From Komagataeibacter xylinus (GTDB taxonomy: Bacteria > Pseudomonadota > Alphaproteobacteria > Acetobacterales > Acetobacteraceae), in NCBI RefSeq assembly GCF_031081985.1, contig NZ_JARWSK010000003.1:372001-436000 (forward strand): DNA of 64,000 nt, in the 5' to 3' direction. The translations under genes were made by a program, and so were the position numbers. The notes beneath the pieces were generated by a model. The model had not been told where the DNA came from. It searched no databases and worked only from the letters and a program-made list of their open reading frames with translations. The first letter of the stretch is position 1, and every line of letters starts with the position of its first letter. Positions 17,861 through 27,800 of the stretch are shown in pieces.

Positions 17861-20110
17861 ATGCCGCATCGCAACCCCACCCAGACGGACCTGTTGCCCC
17901 CCGCCCCTGACGGGCGCGTGCGGGTCATGCTTACCTTGCCCTTTGCCGGGCCACTGGACTACCTGCTGCCGCCGCGTCTGGCCGATGCCCGCCCCGGCGA
18001 TATTGTAAGCGTGCCGCTCGGCCGCCGCACCGAAACCGGTGTGATCTGGGATGCCGCCCCCAACCTGCCGCCTGAATTCATGCCACCACCCGCGCGTGAG
18101 GTCGCCACCAGCCGCCTCAAGCCCGTGGCCGCCCGCCTTGACCTGCCACCGCTGCCCGCGCAACTGCGCCAGTTCGTGGACTGGGTGGCCGCCTATACGC
18201 TCTCGCCGCCCGGCATGGTGCTGGCCATGGCGCTGCGGGCCAATGCGCTGGCCGCCCTGCCCAGGCCCAGCACGGGCTACAGCGCTGCCGCCACATTGCC
18301 TGCCGACCTCCGGCTGACCCCCGCCCGCCAGAAAGTGCTGGACATTGCAGGCGCAGGCCCGCCGCTCCCCGCCGCCGAACTCGCCCGCCGGGCGGGCGTG
18401 GGGGCGGCCGTGATTCGCGGCCTGGCGCAGGCGGGCGCCCTGCGCGCGGTTGAAATCACGCCCCCGCCGCCCTTCGCCACACCCGACCCTGCCCATTGCC
18501 CGCCCACGCTGGGCGGCAATCAGGCCGAGGTTGCGACCGAATTGCGGGCAAGGGTGGATGAGAACAGCTTTTCCATCACCCTGCTGGAAGGGGTGACCGG
18601 ATCAGGCAAGACCGAGATCTACATGGAGGCCATCGCCGCCTGCCTTGAGGCGGGAAAACAGGCGCTGGTGCTGCTGCCCGAAATCGCGCTCTCGGCCCAG
18701 TGGACCGGGCGCTTTGCCCGCCGCTTTGGCGCGGAACCCGCGCTGTGGCACTCCGACCTTGGGGCAAGGCTGCGGCGCGTGACATGGCGGGCGGTGGCCG
18801 ATGGCACGGCCCGCGTGGTGGTGGGCGCGCGCTCGGCGCTGTTCCTGCCGTTTGACCAGCTTGGGCTGATCATTGTCGATGAAGAACACGAGACCGCCTT
18901 CAAGCAGGAAGATGGCGTGACCTACCACGCGCGTGACATGGCGGTGGTGCGCGCGCGCATGAGCAAAGCCCCCATCGTGCTGGTCTCGGCCACCCCCAGC
19001 CTTGAAAGCCTGGCCAATGTGGGCGCGGGCCGCTACCGGCACCTCAAGCTCACGGCCCGCCACGGCAATGCCACCATGCCCTTGGTGGAAACGCTGGACA
19101 TGCGCGCCGACCCGCCCGAGCGCGGGCTGTTCCTTTCCCCCGTGCTGACCGGGGCGATCAACGACGCCGTGGGCCGGGGCGAGCAGGCCATGCTGTTCCT
19201 CAACCGCCGGGGCTATGCGCCGCTCACGCTATGCCGCACCTGCGGCCACCGCATGCAGTGCCCCAACTGCACCGCCTGGCTGGTCGAGCACCGTGCGCGC
19301 CATATCCTGACCTGCCACCATTGCGGGTATGACGAGCCCATTCCCCAGACCTGCCCCAAATGCGCCGATGCCGACAGCCTGACCCCCATCGGCCCCGGCG
19401 TGGAGCGCATAACGGAGGAGGCGCGCGCCACCTTCCCCGACGCACGGATTCTGGTCATGGCGAGTGATACGCTCAGCGGCCCCGCCGCCACCGCTGCCGC
19501 CGTCGAGCGCATTGCCCGGCGCGAGGTGGATCTTGTGATCGGCACCCAGATCGTGGCGAAGGGCTGGCACTTCCCGCACCTTACCCTTGTGGGCATTGTC
19601 GATGCCGATCTTGGCCTTGGCGGCGGCGACCTGCGGGCCTCGGAGCGCACGGTGCAGCTTCTGCACCAGGTGGCAGGGCGTGCGGGCCGTGCGGAGGCAC
19701 CGGGCCGGGTGCTGTTGCAGAGCTACGTGCCCGACCATCCGGTGATGCAGGCGCTGGTTTCGGGTAATTTCGGCAGCTTCATGGAGCAGGAGGCCGAGCA
19801 GCGCCGCCCCGGCTTCTGGCCGCCTTATGGCAGGCTCGCCGCCCTGATCGTAAGTGCTGAAACGCCTGATGCCGCCGAGCTGACCGCCCGCGCCCTTGGC
19901 CAGAACGCGCCACGGCTTGATGGCGTGCAGGTTCTTGGCCCGGCACCGGCACCGCTGGCCATTCTGCGCGGGCGGCACCGCCACCGGCTGCTGTTGCGCG
20001 CGCGGCGCAACATTGCGGTGCAGCCCATCATGCGCGAATGGCTCAGCCGCGTGAAACCCGAGCGCGGGGCGCGGATTGACGTGGATATTGACCCGGTCTC
20101 GTTCCTGTAG
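17861..20110 (+). CDS. priA: Primosomal protein N' (replication restart helicase)
   Basis: A 3'-5' helicase that recognises stalled forks and reloads DnaB through the primosome. The start MPHRNPTQTDLL at 17861 gives 749 residues; an in-frame ATG at 17765 adds 32 residues without family likeness. The N-terminal DNA-binding domain contains LPFAGPLDYLLP. Walker A is GVTGSGKTE (about 244) and the DEAH-type box is DEEH (340-343). Paired zinc-binding cysteines (CRTCGHRMQCPNC, CHHCGYD, CPKC) lie at about 458-500, followed by the helicase C lobe with QIVAKGWHFP. A repeat copy follows the stop. Confidence 0.95.
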   Translation: MPHRNPTQTDLLPPAPDGRVRVMLTLPFAGPLDYLLPPRLADARPGDIVSVPLGRRTETGVIWDAAPNLPPEFMPPPAREVATSRLKPVAARLDLPPLPAQLRQFVDWVAAYTLSPPGMVLAMALRANALAALPRPSTGYSAAATLPADLRLTPARQKVLDIAGAGPPLPAAELARRAGVGAAVIRGLAQAGALRAVEITPPPPFATPDPAHCPPTLGGNQAEVATELRARVDENSFSITLLEGVTGSGKTEIYMEAIAACLEAGKQALVLLPEIALSAQWTGRFARRFGAEPALWHSDLGARLRRVTWRAVADGTARVVVGARSALFLPFDQLGLIIVDEEHETAFKQEDGVTYHARDMAVVRARMSKAPIVLVSATPSLESLANVGAGRYRHLKLTARHGNATMPLVETLDMRADPPERGLFLSPVLTGAINDAVGRGEQAMLFLNRRGYAPLTLCRTCGHRMQCPNCTAWLVEHRARHILTCHHCGYDEPIPQTCPKCADADSLTPIGPGVERITEEARATFPDARILVMASDTLSGPAATAAAVERIARREVDLVIGTQIVAKGWHFPHLTLVGIVDADLGLGGGDLRASERTVQLLHQVAGRAGRAEAPGRVLLQSYVPDHPVMQALVSGNFGSFMEQEAEQRRPGFWPPYGRLAALIVSAETPDAAELTARALGQNAPRLDGVQVLGPAPAPLAILRGRHRHRLLLRARRNIAVQPIMREWLSRVKPERGARIDVDIDPVSFL

Positions 20111-20125
20111 AGAGGAAAAACAGAT

Positions 20126-20206
20126 AAAAGTTTTTGGGTGCAGCCTTTTTTCAAAAAGGCTGCATTTATCGAAGCTTTTTGAAAAAAGCTTCACCAAAAA
20201 CTTTTA
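20126..20206 (+). repeat. Double-hairpin palindromic repeat, copy 4
   Basis: Full-length forward copy. Terminal arms AAAAGTTTTTGGG and CACCAAAAACTTTT enclose a GCAGCC hairpin and an AAGCTT hairpin. It lies between convergent priA and the COG2509 gene and could end both transcripts. Confidence 0.9.
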
Positions 20207-20219
20207 CTTCTTTAGGGCT

Positions 20220-21905
20220 TTACTGCGCCTCGGTGGCATGGGTCATGCCCCGGTGCAGCGCCTGCTCCACATCCCGCCCCGCCAGCGACAGGGCCACGGC
20301 CTCGGCAATGCGGATGCCATCAATCCCCGCCGAGAGAATGCCCCCAGCATAACCCGCCCCCTCGCCTGCCGGGAACAGCCCGCGCAGGTTCATGCCCTGC
20401 CCGTCCACCCCGCGCGGAATACGCAGCGGGGATGATGTGCGGGTTTCCACCCCCGTCATCACCGCATCCCGCATGGAGAAGCCTGCCAGCTTGCTGTCAA
20501 AATGCGGCAGGGCCTCGCGCATGGCCGCCACCGCGAACTCGGGCAGGCAGGTTGCAAGGTCGGTCGGTGTCACGCCGGGGCGGTAGGACGGCACGACCGC
20601 GCCAAGGGTGGTGGAGGCCACGCCATCAAGGAAGTCGCCCACCGTCTGCGCGGGCGCGAAATAGGCCCCGCCCCCGGCCTCGAACGCACGCCGTTCCCAT
20701 TCACGCTGGAAGGCAATGCCCGCAAGCGGGCCGCCGGGATAGTCGCGCTCCGGCGTGACCCCCACCACCAGGCCTGCATTGGCGTTGCGCTCGGCGCGGG
20801 AATACTGGCTCATGCCATTGGTCACCACCTGCCCCACCTCCGATGTTGCGGCCACCACCGTGCCGCCGGGGCACATGCAGAAGGAATAGACCGCGCGGCC
20901 ATTGCTGGCGTGGTGCACCAGCTTGTAATCCGCAGCCCCCAGCAGCGGCACGGCCTCGGGCTGGCCATAGCGGGCGGTGTTGATGACCGATTGCGGGTGC
21001 TCGATGCGCACCCCGATGGAAAACGGCTTGGCCACCATGGCAACGCCTGCCGCATGCAGCGCGCCGAACGTGTCGCGCGCGCTGTGGCCAATGGCCAGCA
21101 CCACGTGGCTGGCCACAATCTCATCCCCATCCGCCAGGCGCAGCGCGCGGATGCGCCTGCTTCCCGCGCCGTCATCGCCGGTCACGAACTCGGTCACGTG
21201 CGCACCAAAGCGGTATTCGCCGCCCAGCGCCTCGATCTCGGCGCGGATATGCTCGACCATCGACACCAGCCGGAACGTGCCGATATGCGGGCGCGAGAGG
21301 TATTCGATCTCGGGCGGGGCGCCCGCGCGCACGAACTCGGCCAGCACCTTGCGGCCATAATGGCGCGGATCGCTGACCTGGCTGTACAGCTTGCCATCGG
21401 AGAAGGTGCCCGCACCCCCTTCGCCAAACTGCACGTTGCTCTCGGGGTTGAGGATGGATTTGCGCCACAGGGCAAAAGTGTCGACCGTGCGCTCGCGCAC
21501 CACCTTGCCGCGCTCGAGCACCAGCGGGCGCAGGCCCATCTGCGCCAGCACGAGGGCCGCCATCAGCCCGCACGGCCCCGCCCCGATCACCACCGGGCGC
21601 GCAAAACCGGGCCGCGCGGCAAGGGCCGGGCCATCATCCACCGCAAAACGGTAGGTGGTGTCAGGCGTGGGCATGATGTTGCGCGCGCCTGCATGGGCGG
21701 CGAGCACGGCGGCCTCGTCGCGCACGGCGCAGTCCACGGTATAGACCAGCATCATGCGGTGCCGGTGGCGGGCGTCATGGCCACGGCGGAAGATGGTGAT
21801 GGCTTCGATATCCGCCCGTGCCACGCCCAGCCGTTCGGCTACCGCCTGTTCCAGTGCGGCTTCGTCATGCGCGATGGGCAGGCGCAGTTCGGTCAGTCGG
21901 ATCAT
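20220..21905 (-). CDS. COG2509-type FAD-dependent dehydrogenase
   Basis: A 561-residue flavoprotein of the uncharacterised COG2509 family. An N-terminal domain of about 90 residues (MIRLTELRLPIAHDEAALEQ) precedes the FAD site PVVIGAGPCGLMAALVLAQMG. The long FGEGGAGTFSDGKLYS stretch is a strong family signature. FPAGEGAGYAGGILSAGIDG near the end is the second flavin-binding segment. The start at 21905 is preferred over an ATG at 21944 because GGAAAA lies nine bases upstream and the family begins there. The reaction is unknown. It diverges from the zinc exporter gene. Confidence 0.85.
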   Translation of the reverse strand: MIRLTELRLPIAHDEAALEQAVAERLGVARADIEAITIFRRGHDARHRHRMMLVYTVDCAVRDEAAVLAAHAGARNIMPTPDTTYRFAVDDGPALAARPGFARPVVIGAGPCGLMAALVLAQMGLRPLVLERGKVVRERTVDTFALWRKSILNPESNVQFGEGGAGTFSDGKLYSQVSDPRHYGRKVLAEFVRAGAPPEIEYLSRPHIGTFRLVSMVEHIRAEIEALGGEYRFGAHVTEFVTGDDGAGSRRIRALRLADGDEIVASHVVLAIGHSARDTFGALHAAGVAMVAKPFSIGVRIEHPQSVINTARYGQPEAVPLLGAADYKLVHHASNGRAVYSFCMCPGGTVVAATSEVGQVVTNGMSQYSRAERNANAGLVVGVTPERDYPGGPLAGIAFQREWERRAFEAGGGAYFAPAQTVGDFLDGVASTTLGAVVPSYRPGVTPTDLATCLPEFAVAAMREALPHFDSKLAGFSMRDAVMTGVETRTSSPLRIPRGVDGQGMNLRGLFPAGEGAGYAGGILSAGIDGIRIAEAVALSLAGRDVEQALHRGMTHATEAQ

Positions 21906-22041
21906 GGGCGGGTTTTCCGTGGCTGGTGGCAGTGCGGGAGCCATATCACGCCGGGGCCGCGCACAGGAATGTGCTAAATGCTGGCGACGCGCCGTAACCT
22001 TCTGCTAGGAAGGCGGCGATACCCTGCCCCTCCCGATCAAT

Positions 22042-23175
22042 ATGGATTCAGGCCCCATGGGCGAATGCCAACACAACCATGGCGCAGATGGCCATGACCA
22101 TGCCACCCCGCCAGCGCACGGTCCGGCCTGCAGCCACGACCACGCGCAGGATGCCCATGCACACCCTGAGGCGGACCATGACTGCGGCCATGACCATGAC
22201 GCCCATGCGGACCACGGGCATGAGGGGGGCTGCGGGCACGATCACGGGCATGGCGGCGGACTGTTCGGCCACCACCATGTGCACACGCCGGCCTCCTACG
22301 GACGGGCGTTTGCCATCGGCATTGCGCTCAACCTTGTCTATGTAGCGGGCGAGGCGGTGTGGGGCGTGCGCAGCCATGCGCTCTCGCTGCTGGCCGATGC
22401 GGGGCATAACCTGTCCGACGTGCTAGCCCTCGGGGCTGCATGGCTGGCCGAAATCCTCTCGCGCCGCTCGCCGAGCGCCAATTTCACCTACGGGCTGCGC
22501 CGGTCTTCCATCCTCGCTGCCCTTGGCAATGCCGTGGCCCTGCTGGTCGTGACTGGCGGCATCATGTGGGAGGCCGTGCTGCGGCTGATCCACCCGCACC
22601 CGGTGGCAGGCGTTGCGGTGATGGTGGTGGCCGGGATCGGCATCGTGGTGAACGGGCTGACCGCGCTGCTGTTTGCCAGTGGCGGCAAGAAGGACCTCAA
22701 CCTGCATGGTGCGTTCCTGCACATGGCATCCGACGCGGTGATGGCGCTGGCCGTGGTGGCGGGCGGCGGCCTGATTTTGCTGACCGGCTGGCTGCGCATC
22801 GACCCCGTCATCTGCCTTGTGGTGTCGCTTTCCATCATTCTTGCCACATGGTCGCTGCTGCGTGATTCGCTCGACATGGCGCTTGACCGCGTGCCGCGTG
22901 GCATCGACCCTGCCGCTGTCGCCGCCTTCCTGCGCACGCTGCCCGGCGTGTGCGACCTGCATGACCTGCATATATGGCCCATCAGCACCACCGAAACCGC
23001 GCTGACCGTTCACCTCGTGCGCGCGGCGGGCGAGCAGGGCCACGCCCCTGATGGCCTGCTGAACCGCGCGGCAGCCGAGCTGCAGGCCCGCTTTGGCATT
23101 GTTCATCCCACCTTGCAGATTGAAACCCTGACCGATGCCAATGAGTGCATTCTGGCCGAAGCCCACTCCGTCTGA
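22042..23175 (+). CDS. Cation diffusion facilitator, CzcD/ZitB type
   Basis: A membrane antiporter that exports Zn2+ or related divalent ions in exchange for protons. Of the 377 residues, the first 75 form a His/Asp/Cys-rich cytoplasmic tail with many HDH and HGH units, typical of metal buffering. Six membrane segments follow (about 85-290). The transport-site motifs are LLADAGHNLSD in segment 2 and LHMASDAV in segment 5. The C-terminal cytoplasmic domain contains HDLHIWPIS. An alternative ATG lies 15 bases downstream. It is followed closely by a second CDF gene. Confidence 0.92.
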   Translation: MDSGPMGECQHNHGADGHDHATPPAHGPACSHDHAQDAHAHPEADHDCGHDHDAHADHGHEGGCGHDHGHGGGLFGHHHVHTPASYGRAFAIGIALNLVYVAGEAVWGVRSHALSLLADAGHNLSDVLALGAAWLAEILSRRSPSANFTYGLRRSSILAALGNAVALLVVTGGIMWEAVLRLIHPHPVAGVAVMVVAGIGIVVNGLTALLFASGGKKDLNLHGAFLHMASDAVMALAVVAGGGLILLTGWLRIDPVICLVVSLSIILATWSLLRDSLDMALDRVPRGIDPAAVAAFLRTLPGVCDLHDLHIWPISTTETALTVHLVRAAGEQGHAPDGLLNRAAAELQARFGIVHPTLQIETLTDANECILAEAHSV

Positions 23176-23197
23176 TCGCAAGGACCGCCTGTTCAGC

Positions 23198-24100
23198 ATG
23201 TTTGCCCGTACCGACCCCAAGATCCGCGCGGCCTGGTGCAGCGTTGTCGTCAGCCTCATCGCCCTGGGCATGAAATATGCCGCCTGGCGGGTGACCGACA
23301 GCATTGCGCTGTATTCCGATGCCATCGAGACCATCATCAACGTGGTCTCCGCCGTGGCCGGGCTGTGGGCGCTGCGGGTGGCAAGCCTCCCGCCCGACCA
23401 CAACCACACCTATGGCCACTACAAGGCCGAATACCTCTCCGCCGTGGCGGAAGGGGTGCTGGTGGTCATTACCGCCATCACCATCGCGCATGAGGCATGG
23501 ATCGGCTTCCAGCACATGCATGCGCCACAGGATTCGTGGCGCGGCATTGCGCTCAATGGCGGCGCGGGCGTGCTCAACCTGGTGTGGGGGCTGTTCCTGC
23601 TGCGGTTGGGGCGGGCGCGCCATTCACCCGCACTGGTGGCCAGCGGGCACCATGTGCTGTCCGATGTCTGGACATCGGCAGTGCTGATCACGGGGTTCGT
23701 GCTGATTCCGCTCACCGGCTTTTTGTGGCTCGACCCGCTGCTTGCCGCCCTGATTGCGGTGAACGTGCTGCGCACGGGGTGGGAGATGATGCGCACCTCC
23801 ATCGCGGGGCTGATGGACGAGGCCCCCAATTCCGAGACGCTGGGCGAGATCCGCTCCATCATCTCGCACACCGCCACCGGCGCGATGGAGGCGCATGACA
23901 TCCGCGCGCGCATTGTGGGCGCCATGACGTTTATCGAGTTTCATCTTGTCGTGCCCGGCGCCATGAGCGTAGAGGAAGCCCACCACATATGCGACCGGGT
24001 TGAGGATGGCCTGCGCGCGGGGCTGGGCGATGCGCTGATCAACATCCATGTCGAGCCCGAGCGCAAGGCCAAGCATACCGGCGTGCTGGTGCTGCCGTGA
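23198..24100 (+). CDS. Cation diffusion facilitator, FieF type
   Basis: A second CDF antiporter of about 300 residues without a His-rich tail. The metal-site motifs are YSDAIETIINV in segment 2 and GHHVLSDVWTS in segment 5, and HNHTYGHYKAEYLS is typical of the FieF group. The cytoplasmic domain carries HDIRARIVG and FIEFHLVVPG. The start MFARTDPKIR at 23198 matches the N-terminal length of E. coli FieF and has AAGGA upstream; an in-frame ATG at 23141 would overlap the previous gene by 35 bases. The pairing with a ZitB-like gene suggests a shared role in metal efflux, possibly with different ions. Confidence 0.9.
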   Translation: MFARTDPKIRAAWCSVVVSLIALGMKYAAWRVTDSIALYSDAIETIINVVSAVAGLWALRVASLPPDHNHTYGHYKAEYLSAVAEGVLVVITAITIAHEAWIGFQHMHAPQDSWRGIALNGGAGVLNLVWGLFLLRLGRARHSPALVASGHHVLSDVWTSAVLITGFVLIPLTGFLWLDPLLAALIAVNVLRTGWEMMRTSIAGLMDEAPNSETLGEIRSIISHTATGAMEAHDIRARIVGAMTFIEFHLVVPGAMSVEEAHHICDRVEDGLRAGLGDALINIHVEPERKAKHTGVLVLP

Positions 24101-24232
24101 CCTGGCGGCAGGGGCGGATATTCTGCCAGTGACCGCCTGACCTGCGATAAATACCACCCCTGCCGGGCAACCGGATGGCCTAAACCCGGTTTTACCCGTT
24201 TCAGGGCAGTTGCTGAAAGTACGTTACCGGGC

Positions 24233-25598
24233 ATGCGAACCGACCTTACCGAGATACGCCGGAAACACATGCGTCATCTGCGCCGTTCCGCGCGGATTAC
24301 CACCGAGCAGTGGCGGCGCAAGCTCGCATGCTGGGCGGCGGCCGTGGTGGTAGGCGTGGTGGCGGTGGGCTTTGCCATGGCAGCCGATGCGGCAGCGAGC
24401 CTGCGCACGCACATCATCGCATTCAACCCATGGCTGATGCTGGTGCTGACGCCGGGCGGGCTTGCGCTTTCAACGTGGCTGACGCGCACATGGTTCCGCG
24501 GCGCGCAGGGCAGCGGCATACCGCAGACCATTGCCACGCTGCACCTTGAAAATTTTGCCATTGTTGACCGGCTGCTGTCGCTGCGGGTGGCGGCGGGCAA
24601 GATCGTGCTGACCTCGCTGGGGCTGGTGGCGGGGGCCTCCATCGGGCGCGAGGGGCCAAGCGTGCAGATCGGGGCCGCCATCATGCATGCGCGGGCGGTG
24701 GCTCAACCTGTCCACCATCAGCATGCGGCGCGGGCTGATCCTGGCGGGCGGGGCCTCGGGCGTGTCAGCCGCGTTCAACACGCCGCTGGCGGGCATCGTG
24801 TTCGCCATCGAGGAACTCAGCCACTCGTTTGAGCAGCGCACCAGCGGCACCATGCTCACCGGTGTGATCCTGTCGGGTGTGACGGCCATCGCCCTTGTGG
24901 GCAATTACAGTTACTTCGGCCACACGGATGTGGTGGTGCCCATTGGCATAAGCTGGATCGCGGTGCCGACCTGCGGCATTCTGGGGGGCATTGGCGGGGG
25001 CGTGTTCTCGGCCATTCTCATCCGGGCCACGCGCGGCCTGCCCGGCGGGCTGGGGCGCTTTGCCAAGGGGCGGCCGGTGGCGTTCGCCGCCGTATGCGGG
25101 CTTTTGCTGGCCATACTGGGCATTGCCTCGGGCGGGATCACCTATGGCACCGGCTATTATCAGGCGCATGAAATCATTGATGGGCGGACGCATTATCCCG
25201 CCTCGTTCTTCATCCTCAAATTCATCGCCACCATCATTTCCTACTGCTCGGGCATTCCGGGCGGGCTGTTTGCGCCCTCGCTTGCCATCGGGGCGGGGTT
25301 TGGCGGGTGGGTGGCGCAGTTCCTGCCGCACACCACGCCGGGCGCCGTGGTGCTGCTGGGCACGGTGGCGTATTTCTCCGCCGTGGTGCAGTCACCGCTG
25401 ACGGCCTCGGTCATTGTCATGGAAATGTGTGACAACCAGCAGGTCACGCTGGCGCTGCTGGCCACGTCATTTTTGGCCTATGGCGTGTCGCGCATGATCT
25501 GCTCGCAGCCGCTCTATGCGGCGCTGGCCGAGGCGTTTCTTGATGGCATGGCCTCTGCGCCCAAGCCCCCGCCTGTGGCAAAAACTGCCGTAAAATAA
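24233..25598 (+). pseudogene. ClC-family chloride channel/antiporter, frameshifted
   Basis: Two overlapping frames together make one ClC protein of about 450 residues. The first frame (24233 to about 24690) contains TWFRGAQGSGIPQ and the filter motif ASIGREGPSVQIGAAIMHA. The second (about 24687 to 25598) continues RWLNLSTISMRRGLILAGGASGVSAAFNTPLAG and runs to the normal end with GIPGGLFAPSLAIG. Frame must shift just after MHA; related proteins read about HAVGRW, so two bases seem to be missing. As given, the gene would yield a truncated 199-residue product. A sequencing or assembly error cannot be excluded. Confidence 0.85.
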
Positions 25599-25599
25599 C

Positions 25600-25679
25600 A
25601 AAAGTTTTTGGTGAAGCTTTTTTCAAAAAGCTTCGAAAGACGCCACCTTTTTGAAAAAAGGCAGCACCCAAAAACTTTT
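25600..25679 (-). repeat. Double-hairpin palindromic repeat, copy 5
   Basis: Full-length reverse copy: AAAAGTTTTTGGTG, AAGCTT hairpin, GCCACC hairpin, CACCCAAAAACTTTT. It lies between the convergent ClC and glycosyltransferase genes, and its right edge supplies part of the TAA stop of the glycosyltransferase. Confidence 0.9.
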
Positions 25680-26715
25680 ATCCGTTTTTTGTCTTTATCA
25701 CCCGGTCGTAAAAGGCCAGCCATTGGCTGGTTACAGCCTGTGGGGTAAAGCCTGCCTCGTAATCGCGCGTGCCACCTGCCGCGATATGCGCGGCAAGGGC
25801 GGGGTCGTCGATCACCGCGCGGATGGCGGCAGCAAGCGCCGGTGCATCATCAATCGGCACCAGCATACCGTTCTCGCCATTGCGGATATGGGCGCGTGGC
25901 CCGTCGGCCGCACAGGCCACCAGCGGCACGCCTGCTGACCAGGCATCGAGTATCACGGTGCCAAACGGTTCATAGCGCGAGGGCAGCACGCACAGATCCG
26001 CTGCCGCCAGCAAAGCGCCCCGGTCCGACCGCCAGCCCAGAAAATGCACCCGATCCGCCACACCCAGCCTTGCCGCCTGCGCGCCAAGGGCGGCACGCAG
26101 CTCGCCCTCGCCTGCCAGCCACACATGGCAGCGCGGCAGGGCGGGCAGCGCATCAAGCAGGGTTTCCAGCCCCTTGGCCGGGTGCAGGCGCGAGAGCACC
26201 AGCAGCACCGGGGCATCGGGCGGCGTATCGAGCGCCTGCCGCGATACCGGCGGCTGCGGTTTGACGGAGGGGAAGGTGGGAATATAGGCCACCCGCTCCG
26301 CTGGTGCGCCACGCGCCACCATCGAGGCTGCCATATCCGCCGTGCAGCCCACGAACCAGTCGCAATGCGCAAAGGCACGCAGATCCTTGTAATTGCCGAA
26401 CCAGCCGATGACCGGCACCCCGGTGCCCGCAGGCACGATCTCGGCAGCGCGCCGCAGCCAGCAATGAATGAGGTCGGGCCTGACGCGCCCGATCAGCCGC
26501 CGCATGGCGTAGCGGGCCGCAGGGCGGAGCGGCAGGCGCAGGGGGCCGGTATCCACCTGCATGCCCGCCGCCCGCATGGCGGGCACGCGGGGGGCCGCGG
26601 GGTGCATGACAATGCCCTGTTCAAGCCCGGCCTCATGCAGGCTGCACATGACATCGGTAGCATAAAGCTCCGCCCCGCCATTGCCTTTTGCGGCCATGAC
26701 ATGCAGCACCCGCAT
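25678..26715 (-). CDS. Glycosyltransferase family 4
   Basis: A GT-B fold transferase of 345 residues that should move a sugar from a nucleotide donor to a glycan or lipid. The N-terminal Rossmann half begins MRVLHVMAAKGNGGAELYA, the classical GT4 opening. The C-terminal half has LVLSRLHPAKGLETLLDA and the donor-binding PSRYEPFGTVILDAWSAGVP with the EX7E-like pair. The C-terminus IKTKNG ends at the edge of a palindromic repeat. No polysaccharide cluster surrounds it. A WD40 gene lies 23 bases upstream and may share the transcript. Confidence 0.9.
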   Translation of the reverse strand: MRVLHVMAAKGNGGAELYATDVMCSLHEAGLEQGIVMHPAAPRVPAMRAAGMQVDTGPLRLPLRPAARYAMRRLIGRVRPDLIHCWLRRAAEIVPAGTGVPVIGWFGNYKDLRAFAHCDWFVGCTADMAASMVARGAPAERVAYIPTFPSVKPQPPVSRQALDTPPDAPVLLVLSRLHPAKGLETLLDALPALPRCHVWLAGEGELRAALGAQAARLGVADRVHFLGWRSDRGALLAAADLCVLPSRYEPFGTVILDAWSAGVPLVACAADGPRAHIRNGENGMLVPIDDAPALAAAIRAVIDDPALAAHIAAGGTRDYEAGFTPQAVTSQWLAFYDRVIKTKNG

Positions 26716-26738
26716 GTGTTTTCCGCCCCCCTGCTGCT

Positions 26739-27800
26739 TTATTTGGCCGACAGGTCGATCACGGCGGCGCGGCCATCTTCCGTGCCAAAGGCCAGCGCGC
26801 AGCCATCGGGGCTGAAGGCCAGCGCGGTTACCGCCCCCTCGCCCGCCATGCTGACCGGCAGCAGGCGCTGGGCATTGGTATCGACCATCAGCACCGCGCC
26901 ATCTGCAAAGCCTGCGGCCACGATGTCATGCACGGGGTGGCAGGCAACACGGGTGCACATGATGCCGGGAATGCCGCCTGCCTCCGCCGGGGGCTTGCCC
27001 ATCGGGCCACCACCAAAGAACGGCCACATCACGATGGTGTCCGCCCCGCTGGTCACCAGCCACTTGCCATTGCGCGTAAAGGCCATGGACTGCACCTTGG
27101 TGGGGTAGCCGCTCATGCGCATGTTATGCCCATCCGCCAGCCGCCAGCCATGCAGCTCCGATTCCTGCATGGAGGTGACCAGCGCCTCGCCCGCAGGGTG
27201 GATGGCGATGCCGATATGGCTGCCCTTCCATTCAAGCTGGCGGGGGGTATCCACCTTGGCCTGCACGAACCACATCGACGCGCCATTATAGTGCGAGGCC
27301 GCGATGCGCTTGCCCTTGGCATCGAACACGATGCCGCTGACGGTGGAAGGATGCTCGAGCACCTTGAGCGTGTCACGGCCTGCCGCATCGCGCAGTTCGA
27401 CCTGCTTGCCTGCGGCAAAGGCGATCACGCCGCCCTTGTCATTTGCCCAGGTGGTGATGTGCTCGATCCAGCGGCGGCCTTTTGCCAGTTCGCTCACGCT
27501 GCCATCAGCCGCAATCCGGCGCAGGCTGTTGTCATCGCCGCCGGTCAGGAAGCCGGTGGGCGCGGCATCGGGGGCGATGGACAGCACCGCGCCATCATGC
27601 ACGGTCTGCACATCCCATGCATCCGAGCGGCCCCAGTCGGCGCGGGCGGCCACCATCACGTCGCCCTCGGCGGTGGCGAACGCGACCTGCTGGCTATCAC
27701 GCGCAATGGCGCAGCCGGTAATCTGCCCTTCAAGCTGGCGCTGGGCACCCCGGCGTTCGAGCAGCGAGGGGGGCATGGTGTCGTTCATGGTGCCGCTCAT
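26739..27800 (-). CDS. WD40-repeat protein (putative partner of the COG0523 GTPase)
   Basis: A 353-residue protein of WD40-like beta-propeller repeats without a signal peptide. Repeated blades can be followed as GDDNSLRRIAADGS, GIVFDAKGKRIAASHYNGASMW, SMAFTRNGKWLVTSGADTIVMW and ALAFSPDGCALAFGTEDGRA. Its ATG overlaps the stop of the upstream GTPase gene by four bases (ATGA), so the two are probably translated together. From that coupling I infer a protein-binding scaffold for the GTPase or its metal target. An in-frame ATG four codons later is an alternative start. Confidence 0.8.
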   Translation of the reverse strand: MSGTMNDTMPPSLLERRGAQRQLEGQITGCAIARDSQQVAFATAEGDVMVAARADWGRSDAWDVQTVHDGAVLSIAPDAAPTGFLTGGDDNSLRRIAADGSVSELAKGRRWIEHITTWANDKGGVIAFAAGKQVELRDAAGRDTLKVLEHPSTVSGIVFDAKGKRIAASHYNGASMWFVQAKVDTPRQLEWKGSHIGIAIHPAGEALVTSMQESELHGWRLADGHNMRMSGYPTKVQSMAFTRNGKWLVTSGADTIVMWPFFGGGPMGKPPAEAGGIPGIMCTRVACHPVHDIVAAGFADGAVLMVDTNAQRLLPVSMAGEGAVTALAFSPDGCALAFGTEDGRAAVIDLSAK

